Below are positions 34,063 through 45,092 of a stretch of DNA of 64,000 bases, one piece after another (the first letter of the stretch is position 1; every line of letters starts with the position of its first letter). The stretch is from Sporobolomyces roseus (taxonomy: Eukaryota > Basidiomycota > Microbotryomycetes > Sporidiobolales > Sporidiobolaceae), in assembly GCA_016617785.1 (NCBI GenBank), contig JADILM010000008.1:1302001-1366000 (forward strand), given 5' to 3'. Made by a program: the position numbers and the translations under genes. The notes beneath the pieces were generated by a model, which saw only the letters and a program-made list of their open reading frames with translations, was not told where the DNA came from and made no database searches.

Positions 34063-37000
34063 TTATCTTTCCTTCGCCGTTCCTTCTCCTCCAGCTTCAC
34101 CTTCCTCGATCCCCCATCCGGCTTCATCTGCCAAGTCCTCGATACCGTTAGATGTGGTAGGTGGAGGATCTGAGGCCGTAGTGTCGAGTTGAGGTGGAGA
34201 TTTCGATCGAGGAGGTAAAGAGGGAGGAGCTACTACGGCTGGCTCGAGCTCGTCGACGACGACAGGACGAGGTGGCACCAGCGGCAAAGGTCGAACAGCT
34301 TGTTCGATGCGAGGTGGAAGAGCGGGGAGAGGTGCAGGAGTAGAGGTTTCAGGTTGACGAGGTGGGAGAGAAGGAGGAGCGACCTTTTCGATCTCTTGAT
34401 GAACACTTTCCGAGGGTGTTGGAACAATGGTAACCTCTGATTTCGCGAGAGTGATTGTTGAATCATCCTTCGTCTTCTCCTTGCCATTCAAATCCTCCTT
34501 CTTCGTTTCAACGATCGCAGCTCCTCCTCCGAGATGATCCTCGCTGACTAATTTCTTCCTGCTCTCATCGCGGATACCTGGCAGTTGCATCATCGTCGCA
34601 GGTCGATAGCCGTACCCCCCTCCAGCAGGACTTCCTCCCATCATTCCTGGAGGTTTCGAAGGTGAGGTCGAGGGCGAAGGAACGGGTAAAGGTTTCGAAG
34701 TGTTCAATTGTGGTTGAACGGCGGAAAGGGAAGAGGTCGAGGAAGATGAAACGGGATCGAAGTGTGCGGTTGCGTTTGCGAGGGTAGAATGGGTCGAAGC
34801 GGTTGAGGAAGCTCTCATCCGAGAGGGAGAAGCGGTCGATTGAGACTTTGTGTGGGAAGGACGTCGGGGTGAGATCGGAGGCGAAGCTTCCCTCGATTCT
34901 GAAGGTCCATAATAAGACGCCTCGTCTAGTCCGGACTTTGCTCGTTTCCTATAATCTCGGTAATCCTCTTGATCCTCCTCCTTCGTAGGTGTCGTCTCTT
35001 GCATCAACCCTGCTCCTTCTGCATCAGCAGGTCTCCCAGCTGTGCGTCTAGCATTCCACCCAGCTCCCCATTTCCTCATACTCTCTTTTGCTTGAAGAAC
35101 GGATTGAGCGAGTGCTTCTTTATCGGCTGCTTTCGCGCGCCATGAAGAGAGGAGAGAAGCAGTGGTATTTGAGGGGATGGCTGATGAGGGAGAATCGACA
35201 GAAGCAGATGCGTTATGTGAGGGTGAACGACGGATTGGAGGGGGAGGAGGAGGGAGAGAAGCGGGAGGTGCGACGGGAGTTGGAAGATCGAGATCTGTCG
35301 GCTTGATCCATGCTGGTCGATTCGGTAAGGGAGGAGCAGTCGTAGTAGCTGCAAGATCCGGCGAAGACGAAGGGAGTGGAACTTGAGCAGGAACGACGGG
35401 TGAAGCAGCGTCGAACGAGATGAGGGGAAGAGAGGCGGAGCTATCGGAAGGTGCAGTGAGGGAGAGATTGCTAGGCTGTCGTTCCGCGGTCGATGGAGGG
35501 ATCGCTACTTGAGGAGATTCGTCAACTGCCTTCTTCTCCGCCAACTTCTGCTCCACTTCGATGACCGCCAACTCCTTCTCCTTCCTCTCCCTATCCCTCG
35601 ACTCTGCTCTTTGCGTCAAGATCTCCCTCAGCTTTGCTGCAGAGACTTCTTGTTGTTGAGCTGAGGTCGAAGCTGAAGGTTGAGCTTCGGTTTCGTTGAG
35701 GGGAAGGAAAGAAGAAGCGGTGGTCGAAGCTGAACTTGTCGAATCCTGTCGTTTCGTAGCTGGAGGGGGAACTTGAGGAAGAGAAGCGAGAGACAAAGTC
35801 GAAGGGGTGGAGACTAGACCTCCTGCATGAGGGGGAGCAGGTGAAGTGGGATTGCTCTTGGTGAACCAACTTGGCGACCTCTTCTTTTCTGCCGCTAGCT
35901 TATCCTTTGCCTCTTCACTACTTCCAGCATACTGTTCATCCTTCTTCTCCCTCCAACTCGCCAACCTAGCACTCGCCAATCCGGCCAAACTCGAGACCGA
36001 TGTCGAAGCGGCAGAATTCGTGCTCTTGATCGAACTCGGTTTCTTCGAAGGTGATCTAGCTTCGAGTGCTGGGTTGTAATAACCTCCTTCCTCCTCAATC
36101 ATGCTCGAATTTGAATGTCGACGGACACGTTGTCGTGCTTTCTCAACCGTTTCCTTCCCTTCACTGATCAAGACTCCCTCCAACTCTCGAGCTTTCTCTT
36201 TCTGACCCTCGTCTTCCAGCGCTCCTTCATCTTCACCTCCTTCGACAAGTGACATGAGATCCGTTTCTCCTTTCGTAGTGGTGTCGGACGAGGATGCTGG
36301 AACGTTGAGATCTGGTCGCTCTTTGCGAAGTGCGGCTCCGAAGATACCGCCTCGAGCAGTGGCAGGGAAAGGAAGAGTCGAGAAGAAGGAGAGGTCGTCC
36401 ATGTGAGGTACAACGATAGATTCGGCAATCTTTTTAAAAACACCCGTCAGTCTAGTAATATGATTCAGAGAGGCCACGCGGGACGTACGACTTCTCGAAT
36501 CCTCGACTCTATCGGCGAAGTTACGAGACTCCACTTGAGCTGCCTTGTCGAAACGACCGGTTCAACAGCCATTTTGATCTTGGGCATCGAAGTGAATCCA
36601 AACCAGATTCGATTCGACGGAGGTTTCTTGATCTTCAACAGGAGAGTTCCCTCGAGTTCTTCCAACACGACTGCGAGTACGAGTCTGACCGAGTAAGGTT
36701 TGAACCTCGACGAGATTGAAACAGTAGCGACGGTTTCGATCGTGATCCTTACTGCTCCGACGTATGAAACATGACATTCCATACTCGCTTCACCATCGGG
36801 AGTTAACTCCTTCAACATGGGTTTCGAGAATAACGGTGTCGAAGATCCAACGTCGACTTCACGAACTTGAATCTCGGAGAGCATGGAGGGGATCTTGACT
36901 CGTTTCAATTTGCGAACGATTCGGGAAGTGATGTAGGATTCGAGAGAAGAAGTGCGGTAGACGGAGAGAAAGATTCGACCGAGGAGTGCGTTGAACCATC

Positions 37001-37909
37001 TCATGGGGATAGAGTCGGGGAGGGAGTCGATCGAGTCGACGAGGTGTGACATGTCGTCTGATGAGAAGAGGGCTCGGTCTTTGGCAGTTTCGGAAGCGCA
37101 AGTCGGTGTGCCGATACGAGAGGCGACAACAAGAGAATGGTACCTATGTGAGCAAGTATGAGTTTTTGTGCAAGCAGAAGAGGGAGATAGGGTACTCACC
37201 AATCTTCTTTGTCGGAATTAACTTTCGCAAAGATGAACCAAGGTAAAGGTTTGCCCGTTTCTGGATCGTAAGTAAGCCCTTCCGCCTGTCCTTCGACCTT
37301 CTCTGTGGCCTCTGCAGTCGCCGTGCTCTCCGTCTTCTCCTTCCCAGGATCTTCCTCAGTTCTCGCTTTCGGTTTCAATTCGATCGCCGTCCTCTTGACC
37401 CAAAACTCTCCATCGACGTTCCCCTCGGGATAGACCACTACATCATGACTCGACACCTCGATCGCCGCCCAACACTCCTGCTGTTCCTCGCTTTCGTAAA
37501 GGAACAAGATGTTTTGCTTGAGAACCGCAAAGAATCGATCTTTCGGTTTCGACCTTCTCGGATCCTTCGATCGATTGTCCATGAAAGATCGATACCCACT
37601 CGTGAGCATCCCTACATAGGTTCCATCACTGTTTGTGTTGAGTTGAGGTTCGTAAGATCTTCGAGCCGTAATCCATCCTGCCCGATAAACTGTCACTGGT
37701 TCTTGATCTTCCTCGTTCACTGGTTTTGAGTTTGGATCGGAGGAGTGAGTGGTGAAATCCGGTTTGGTGAACGAGGGAGAAGGAGGAGGAGGATGAAGAA
37801 CGACGGGAGAAGTGTAGAAGAGGAAAGCGATGAAAGCGGCGATACAGAGAGGTATGAAGGTGAGACCTCCCAAGACGTATGTCAGGATGAGTGTGAATGC
37901 CGTTGCCAT
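34063..37909 (-). CDS. NVJ2: NVJ2/TEX2-type SMP-domain lipid-transfer protein, 1,243 aa
   Basis: ER-anchored protein with a synaptotagmin-like, mitochondrial-lipid-binding (SMP) domain, which carries lipids at membrane contact sites. Exons 37200-37909, 36489-37143 and 34063-36429. Residues 5-35 are a hydrophobic ER anchor (LTFIPLCIAAFIAFLFY). Residues 80-170 are PH-like (RFFAVLKQNILFLYESEEQ...WAAIEV). The SMP domain at about 240-470 is recognisable by MRWFNALLGRIFLS, the PSML-EIQV segment and the terminal IAESIVVPHMDDL. The remaining ~770 residues are Ser/Pro-rich and disordered, far longer than in yeast Nvj2. Convergent with the ISWI gene. The start ATG at 37909 is the first Met before the anchor. 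Confidence 0.9.
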
Positions 37910-38562
37910 CTACTCAGATTGTAGGAGTGGAGAGGATTAGCATTCAGTTCCCCCGCTCAGATTTCGGACATTGACCTTCTCTCCCGATGAGCTTGTAGAG
38001 CGTTCCGTATATTGCTCGTACATTGTGAGGTGTGACTTACTCTTGACTACCCTTTCCCACCTAATCTGATCCCGTACAAGTCGAAGAGAGTTGTTCCGAA
38101 TTCAGTGACGAACTGAGATTGAAGATGATTTGAAGAGGCTGTAATCGGTACTGAGATTGACAGATGGGTATCTAGAGGGTATTGAGGGCCTCTGAGCTTG
38201 TTATTCGAGTAGTTGAGGATTGTTGTGGAGTTATTGAACGAGAGGAAGAGTGAGACTCATTCAACTCTTACCTCTCACTATCAACCTGTTCAAGCAACTC
38301 GAACGCCCTTGGAGGCATATTCACATCTCTCAATAACGGTATAGAGGCCCGATACAGCCTGAACACCTTCGACTTTGCTGTTTCCTCGCTCTTTCGCAAT
38401 TTTCATCTCGGATAGGATCTCGCTCTTCTGCAACAGTCAAGGGTGAGTTCGGCACAGCTTGAAAGTGAGGACTAGACCCTCACTGACCTTCCTCATGATC
38501 TTACCAGACAGAATCAGCCTCATTCGGCTCCACGATCCTCCTTATCTTCGTCTTTCCCCACG
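37910..38562. other. divergent intergenic region
   Basis: Promoters of NVJ2 (minus) and of the F-box-like gene at 38563 (plus). No coding frame or RNA gene seen. Confidence 0.5.
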
Positions 38563-39783
38563 ATGCCTCCCCTTCTTCCCTACGACATCCTTATTCAGAT
38601 CTTCCAACACCTCGATCCGCTCTTCAGCGACACCACATCTCTCATCGACACACATTCATCTTCCCTAGCAGCCCAGCGCTCACTCGGATCAACCCTTTCC
38701 CTCCTCTCGCAAGACTGGCGACCTCTAGGTTCTCGTTACCTCTGGTCAAACTTCATTCTCTCCTTCGCGAAAGAGAACTCTCGGAAGAAACTAGTACTTC
38801 TCATCGGAAATGAAGAGATCGCGAAACAAGTCAAGCGACTCTACGTTTACGCGAATATACACGATGTCGAAAGAGCCGTAGGAGTTCCAGTCGAATTCCT
38901 TCTCCCCTCGGTCAACACCCTTCAATCTCTTGAACTCGCAACGACTCCCTCGTTCGCTCAACGACTCTTTTCTCAACTCGACTTGACGAATTCGGTAGAT
39001 CGAGATCTCGCAAATCTTCGCCATCTCACCCTCGACACATCCTACGCCGAATCCCCTCATTACCCTCCCTTCCTTTTGAGCCTCTTACCTCGCTTAACAC
39101 GCCTCACTTCGCTCAGAGTAATGATCCAGCTTTCCTCCTCCGGCGTTCTCCCTTCACCTCTCTCCACTCCTGCTCATCTGCGACCGCTAAAATCCATTCC
39201 TTCACTCAGCTATCTCGTATCAGATACGACATTCGGTCAATCACCTCTCGCAATCCCTCTCCTCGCTTCCCTACTCAATCTGATCGATCCAACCCCTCTC
39301 ACATCCCTCCGAATCTCCTCCCGCTCCCTTCCTGACTCACTATCCTCTTTCATCTCATCTGCTCCAGCTCTCACATCCCTCAAGATCGCTTCTGACCGGC
39401 TAACAATCGAGCAAGCCCTCCCATCCCTCCTCTCTCCCCTTCCCTCCCTCCCTCGTCTCACAGAACTAGAATTTGGGATCCTCCCAGGCTGGACCGCCCC
39501 CTTACATCTCCTCCGCGCCTCCCCTCTCGTTTCCTTACTCTTCTCCACCTTCTCCTCTTGTCCGACTCTTCAAGCAATCTCTCTCGATTTCGACCTAACC
39601 TCGCACGAGACGCAAACGAGGGAGTACCTGAGGCGTGCGTGGGAAGGAGGAAGGCTGAGATTGTTCGAGTGGTGTGCTTGGACTGCTGTGGCTAGGGAAA
39701 GGGTACAAATCACTTATGAGAGAGAAGAGGGTGGATGGATGAGAGAGGAGGAAGGGGTTTCGATTGAATCGATTAGGTTGTAG
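38563..39783 (+). CDS. F-box-like, leucine-rich protein, 406 aa (intronless)
   Basis: One exon. The N-terminus PPLLPYDILIQIFQHLDPL matches the first F-box helix, and LSQDWRPLGSRYLWSNFIL fits the second half (W-x-x-L-x-x-R-x-L-W). The remainder is a run of leucine-rich segments such as LTRLTSLRVMIQL and SLSYLVSDTTF. It differs from the six-member family: no phase-1 intron, no VIYE/DP-x-IS block. Probable SCF substrate receptor by analogy; the partner is unknown. The ATG at 38563 follows a C/T-rich leader. Confidence 0.72.
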   Translation: MPPLLPYDILIQIFQHLDPLFSDTTSLIDTHSSSLAAQRSLGSTLSLLSQDWRPLGSRYLWSNFILSFAKENSRKKLVLLIGNEEIAKQVKRLYVYANIHDVERAVGVPVEFLLPSVNTLQSLELATTPSFAQRLFSQLDLTNSVDRDLANLRHLTLDTSYAESPHYPPFLLSLLPRLTRLTSLRVMIQLSSSGVLPSPLSTPAHLRPLKSIPSLSYLVSDTTFGQSPLAIPLLASLLNLIDPTPLTSLRISSRSLPDSLSSFISSAPALTSLKIASDRLTIEQALPSLLSPLPSLPRLTELEFGILPGWTAPLHLLRASPLVSLLFSTFSSCPTLQAISLDFDLTSHETQTREYLRRAWEGGRLRLFEWCAWTAVARERVQITYEREEGGWMREEEGVSIESIRL

Positions 39784-40098
39784 AGGCCGAGGGGAATCGT
39801 TTGAGGAGACGATATACCGAAGGATTGAGCAAGAGGTAGAGCGATGCAAGGTGGTCGTGGAAAGAAGGAGTCAAGTCTGAATGTTGTTGTAATAGGTCTT
39901 CTCGTGCTCTCTCATCGCGGAAATGTTGCTGCATTGATTTGGTCTCTCTCTCGAGTGTTCCCGTGAGGTGTTCTCGCGTAAAGAACAGAGTGAGACTCTA
40001 GATGACGATGAACAGACGATACAACAATGGAGTACGAAATAAAGGATGAATATGAATATGCGATGATAATGCGAATGAGAAATCAAATATTGATTAGA
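39784..40098. other. convergent 3' region
   Basis: Between the stop of the F-box-like gene and the end of the minus-strand MYND gene. A/T-richer than its surroundings; nothing coding seen. Confidence 0.5.
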
Positions 40099-41033
40099 CT
40101 ACTGGAAAGGACCGTCTCTACCGATCGCCTTCAATCTTTGAAGCTCGAGGACCGTCCTCATCAATCCATTCGAATCGACGTTGAGTCTTGTCAAGATAAC
40201 CCAGGCTTCTTCGATAGTGTGGAGGTACCATTTATGCACGTCGTCAGCAGCCACCGCCTTCCTCTCGATGACCTTACCTAACAGTGCGAATATGATGATC
40301 AGTCGATGTTGAAGCCTCGGAACCCAGGGTTCTTTCGCCGTCCACAATTGCTCCCAATGGAGTTTCTCCCAGGCGAGGAGGCATCCGATCGGATCTTGTG
40401 GAGCACACTCCAAGATCGTGCGAAGACATCCATTCTTCTCGCCACATGTGTGTGTCAATTTGCATCTCCGAACGTAGGTGAGATGTCGAACGTTTGCGAT
40501 ACTGGCGTTTCTCGCAGCGTGCTTGACCTCCTCGTCGTACTCGACATCGACCTCTTTCTTCATCACCGAGAGAGCTTCCTATCGAATACGTGAAAACGCT
40601 CTTAGTCCCGAATAACCTTGAGAAGACAGAGAGAGCGATTCTTACGCTGAACGACGCGTCCATCCCGTCTGGCGTAGACTCAAAGCAAGAGACGAGCCTT
40701 GCGTGCTCAGCCGAACCTGTATCGTACATCGCTTCTTCCACTTCTTCAGCCTCGCGATCCGTGAACGAGGGCCATCGAAATGTCGATGAGATTCCGCAAA
40801 TTCTTCGATGCGTTGGCCAGATCTGTCATACGGGAGATTTGTATTATCAGACAATCGCCTCGAGGAGATAGAGACGAGTCAGGATAGGATATACAGCGAC
40901 TTACGAGTTTCTGGTGTTCTTTACCGCAGAATCACATCCACGTGAGCCCTTTCTCAGCACACTGACCGCACCTTGTCTCACACATGACTCCGCAAACCAC
41001 ATAATTGCCGCCTTTCTTGGAGATTGTTGACAT
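40099..41033 (-). pseudogene. MYND zinc-finger gene with an in-frame TGA inside the finger
   Basis: Exons 40905-41033, 40646-40822 and 40099-40578, in one frame of 262 codons. The finger is plain: Cys pairs C-G-V-M-C and C-G-Q-C-A, then after the intron the WPTHRRICG end. Codon 34 (40932-40934) is TGA, between LTWM and FCGKEHQKL. No short intron can remove it. The rest follows the fungal MYND proteins: an F-R-W-P block, then a 160-residue helical domain with Trp and Cys (WEKLHWEQLW). MYND fingers bind proline-rich partners. The 5' flank is homologous to the type-B F-box flanks (see 41279-41530). Likely inactive, or a sequencing error at a single base. Confidence 0.75.
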
Positions 41034-41873
41034 GTTCGAGAAGCGAGCAGGGGGAAGGAGAAGAAGGGAAAGAAGCTTGTATCGGAAATTGTTGAGTCCG
41101 AAGAGGTATGGGACTGATCGCTCGGTGCAGTAGACTCTATGAAAGGTAGACAGGTCAGCTTCTTCCAGACCGGTCACTCGATTAGTGACGAGAGATGAAA
41201 GATTGAGAAACACTCACATCGTAGCCTGCAGGGCCTGAAGATTATTCACCTTCCCTTCCCGATTAGTCTGAGAGATAGCTAGCGAGCTGGATTGCTTGCT
41301 GGCGCTGTGATAGACGAAGGAGAGGTGATGTTTGATGAAGAGGGGCAGCGATTCAAGTCGGCGAGGTGAAGCGTGAGGGGTCTTGCGAGCAGCTTGATGA
41401 TCTCTTGAGGTAATCTGAAGTCTAACGCGAGGATTTGAGCTGAATCTGAAGTGATGGAGGGAAGAGAGAAGAAGAGAGAATTCGTTTCGCTCGTTCGCAA
41501 GTCGACACTTCAGCTTCTTTCTCCCTTCTTTCGAGCTTCGACGTCGCTCGAAGGCTTCGGAAAACCGACTGTGAAGGTCGAGAAGTCATTTGACAAGCAG
41601 GTGACAAAGATATCCATAATCGAGCGAAGTTCGCAAAATTCAAAACTCTCGATTAGACCTGAGCTGATCGCAAGAAAGACACAAAGTAAGTTGCGGAACA
41701 CGATCAATACCTACACTCGGAAGCTAAAAGATAAAGAGGAAGCAAAACAGTACAGTAGAAAAGGGGAAAGCAGAATCTTTCAACTCGTGAATCGATTTCT
41801 TGTTCTAATCTGTTCTCATCCCTCTGCGCTTCACACGCTACACGATACGTCTTCCTACTTCTCTATCTTCCTA
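41034..41873. other. intergenic region with type-B duplicated flank
   Basis: Contains 41279-41530, homologous to the leaders at 14459-14760 and 45283-45540. The 73-codon minus frame at 41279-41500 is similar to a 79-codon frame at 45283-45522, but the third copy has a stop, so it is more likely leader than gene. The plus-strand frame 41451-41882 runs antisense to it and is rejected. Confidence 0.55.
41279..41530 (-). repeat. type-B promoter/leader copy in front of the MYND gene
   Basis: Shares GTCGACTTGCGAACGAGCG, AGATTCAGCTCAAATCCTCG and CTTCATCAAA blocks with 14459-14760. It lies upstream of an unrelated coding region, which suggests capture of an F-box-type promoter. Confidence 0.7.
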
Positions 41874-43015
41874 TCATCCTGATTCATCTCCAGCGTTTCT
41901 CCTCCTCTGCCTCACAACAAACTCTTCCGAAATGATCGACTCGAAAGGCCGATCCCCTCCCCATTCTTCATAGACTATATCGACGCCAGGGAACAATTCG
42001 TCGACGATGTGTTTTTTGACCACACCGCGATGTGTCACTTGAATTATCTTGTGTCGATAGACTGCATCGAGGTAGAGCGAGCGAAGTGGGAGGTTGATTG
42101 GTTTGATCTTGTTGTTGTAGATGTACTGAGCGAATCCAACGAGTTGACTAAAGTCTCCGAATCGCACATGTTGTAATCGAGGCGTGATTTGCGAGGTAAG
42201 AGCAAGACCGTAACGGTCGACCGAGCTAGAGTTTTGCGAAAGAAAGGTTCGAAGTCGCTTAATGCGCTCCACCGGACGAGACAAATGTCAACGAAGAGAG
42301 CTTCGGCTTGGTCGAGTAGTTGTCGGAATGATTCCTTCTCGAGAAGCTCAGAGAGACGACGTGGGTGATATTTGTTCGAGTAGGGTACGGCGAGATTGCG
42401 AAGAGCGGGGAGTGAGGGAGGTCTGAGTCTTGGTAGGAGCGCGTCCAGACTGGCGTAATCCACGGTTAAAGAATCGACTTTTGGAAGAACGAATCGCGAG
42501 TTGATCTTGAACGACTCTCCGAACAATCGAAGGTCTCGCAACTCTGCGTCAACAGAAGGAGCAATATCAGACAAGACCACTCGAGAGCAATAGATCCGAA
42601 ATGACTGACGAGGAAGTTGCGTCAAGAGCGCTAAATTGACCGTCTCCTCCAGATTCGCCAGGGTGAGGACTCGAAGACCTTGACCGTTTCTTGCGAGTCG
42701 TTCGAATCGTGACTTGATCGGTGAGAGGGATCCTGAACATTCAATCGAAACTTGACGGATGTACCTCGTCCAACCTTTCGAGTATTCGGCCTTCGATTGC
42801 ACGGCGATGAGTGCTTCGTTGAGCGTTCGAGGCGAATTCCTCGCGCGAACGTACTGGAACAGCAATGGCAGGGTCTCTTGACGAAGGTATCGACTGACGA
42901 GACAGAAGGCTTGTAGATTGGCTTGTCGCTCGGCGTAGTTTGAAGAGAGGGATGCGGAAGGAACGGCAGATTCGATGATTTGTCGAACGAGTTCTGGAGG
43001 AAGACGGATGAACAT
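41874..43015 (-). pseudogene. F-box/LRR-like gene with a frameshift
   Basis: Family member with RLPPELVRQIIESAVPS at the start (ATG 43015) and CLVSRYL. Exon 1 is 42610-43015, the shared phase-1 intron 42544-42609, then coding from 42543. The frame follows the family to F-F-R-K-T-L (about 42232). From about 42230 the family match moves to another frame (LALTSQITPRLQHVRF...VDIVYEE...ISEEF), ending at 41874. A single missing base between CTA and GC-TCG explains it. Its flank matches that of the gene at 12028, its probable sister copy. Unlike that gene it has no insertion. Confidence 0.78.
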
Positions 43016-43600
43016 CGAATCGAGTTGGGGAGTCGGCGGGAAGGAAGAACGGTTCGGGATGAAGAAGGGAAGGCTGAGTTTACGAGGAGGGCGAGAAGCG
43101 GAAAATGAGAGTGAAGGAAAGGTGGGAGAAACGCGAGGAAGAGGGAGAGAATTGAAAAAGTGAGGGAGAGGTGCGAGGAGAGTCCAGACGATGAGCCTGA
43201 AGAGGACGAGGTAGGGGAGCTCGACGTGACCTGACGACGGCGAGATGATGAGAGACTGAAGAATCGGAGGAAAGGGAAGAGAGGAAAGGAAACGAACCTG
43301 GCCTTTGAAGCAACGATAGCGATCGATCCAATACGATCGACGAGGAATCCCCTGCGAGCTCGAGTAAGTTGACGAGGAGAGAATTCGGGGAAGTGAGAGG
43401 AGTGAGAGAAGAGAGGAGAAAGGAGAAAGCAGTCCTCGTTTTCACCTCCGAAGGAGTTCCGCGGACCTCGCCTCAGTCAATCCACTCTTGCCCATATTGC
43501 GGTACAGCTCGAGGTAGCCGGGTTACCTAGAATCGTTAAGGTTTGCATCCTCCAGTGATTGAGTGAATTGTCCCTTCCAATTCGTTGCTTTCGCTCTTTC
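43016..43600 (-). repeat. duplicated promoter/leader, type A
   Basis: Read on the minus strand it matches 11450-12027 block by block, including the GGTAACCCGGCTACCTCGAG region at about 43510-43530 and the AGGTCACGTCGAGCTCCCC region at about 43220. Confidence 0.75.
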
Positions 43601-43951
43601 CTCCTTCCCTGATTTACCTATTCTTGATATCTACTCCTTCTACACAGACTTAGGAGCTGAACGAGATAGAATGTACAAAGTGAGACGAGAGAGCGGTTGA
43701 AAGAGAATCGAAGGAGAGAAGTGAGCTTTTCGAAGTGAGAGGCATTGTCAAGGAATCCATTTCAAACTGTATTGCTCGATCGAGGGCATCAGCACAATTT
43801 AGTACATGGGATGGAGAGATTGTGAGAGCTTACCTATGTTCGACGCTACAAGTGAGCTGACTAAAAACAAACAGTTCTGAAACCGTTCCGATTCCTCGTT
43901 CATTCAAGCTGTTCCTTTCCTACCCTCCCGTCCTTTGTCCTCATTTGACGC
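43016..43951. other. intergenic region with type-A duplicated flank
   Basis: The part 43016-43600 is the inverted partner of 11450-12027. The rest, up to the 3' end of the next gene, holds nothing coding that I can support. Confidence 0.55.
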
Positions 43952-45092
43952 CTACTTTGCTTGATCTCCTTCGAGCCTTCTACGCTCCCTCTGTCTCCTC
44001 CAGAATTCAGGTGAGATGACGGGATCAACTTCGAAATCAACCGGTGACTCCTCCCAAACTATCTCGATATTGTTTCCTCTACAAGCCTCGACGAGTCTTT
44101 CGAGGGCAGGACGTAATTCGATGGCTGGGTCTTGCTCCGGGTTTAGACAGTGATCGAAGAAGAGGGTGGAAAGAGTAGCTGGCTTCTGCCTCTCGATCAG
44201 GATCGCGCTCGTTTCGAGCTTGTCCGCGAGTAACAGCAAGTTCTTCCTTGAGCCGATATGATCCGAAACAGCATAGATACGAAGATGTTGAAGCTGTTCC
44301 GCGTCCTCCAAGGCTGAGGGCATCGAGAAGGCCGAGGAATCAACCAGCGTCCTGTTCATGAAACGTTGTCGAAGGTTGTGAGCAAGATTTGACCAGACTT
44401 CCAGATCTAGCGAGATCGTGTTCAGCTGAGTCAGGAGTTCCGAGAAGTGACTGCGTTCCAGCTCCTTTGCGCACTCTTCTTTGGCGTCCACGAGTGCGAA
44501 GGCTTCGAGGCTGGGCAGCGTAGCCTTACTTAAAGAATTTTGTAGAATGTTGCTGGCGTTATTATAGAGTGTGAGCGATCGAAGGTGGCATAACGTGGTG
44601 TTGTTCGGCATAGATTGATTCGACGAAATGCGCAAAGCGGTAATGTCTGTTCGTTGTCCAGCGTCAGCAGATCCTGAGCGGGGTGTAAGGATCGGCTCAG
44701 ATTCACGTACTTTCAGACGAGGTCAATTTCGAAGTGAGAGACACTCCACAAACTGCCAGCGTCGAAACAGAGGGACACAGGTCTGCCAAGCGGTCCAAGG
44801 CCACTTTAGTGGGATCCGGTCCGTATTCAAGCTTCAGACATAATGACTGAGTCGTAACACGGTATTTGACGAGTGGTGACTGGCTGATAATCAGGTCGAC
44901 ATCCTCAGCCGATTGGATCCAAACGATTTTGAATAGCAAGGCTTGAGCGATTGGTAGGAATCGGCGGGAGACGAGGCAGAGGGAGCGAAGAATAGATTGC
45001 CGGTCTTCGTAAGTGGTCGAGTGGAAGGTAGAAGGAACGGAAGATTCGATGATTTGGCGAACGAGTTCAGTGGGAAGCGACGAGAAAGACAT
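43952..45092 (-). CDS. F-box/LRR-like protein, 358 aa (intact)
   Basis: Exons 44711-45092 and 43952-44646 with a 64-nt phase-1 intron (GTACGT...CTGACGC...AACAG). It starts SSLPTELVRQIIESSVPSTF, nearly identical to the gene at 14894, and ends with VWEESPVD...DPVISPEFWRRQRERRRLE, the clearest copy of the family C-terminus. Leucine-rich middle (HLRSLTLYNNASN, LPSLEAFALVD). Its 5' flank is type B. Probably a recent paralogue of 14894-16041; role as an F-box adaptor inferred. Confidence 0.8.

Noticed and set aside
41451..41882. 143-codon plus-strand frame
   Set aside because: Antisense to the type-B leader; not open in the other two leader copies.
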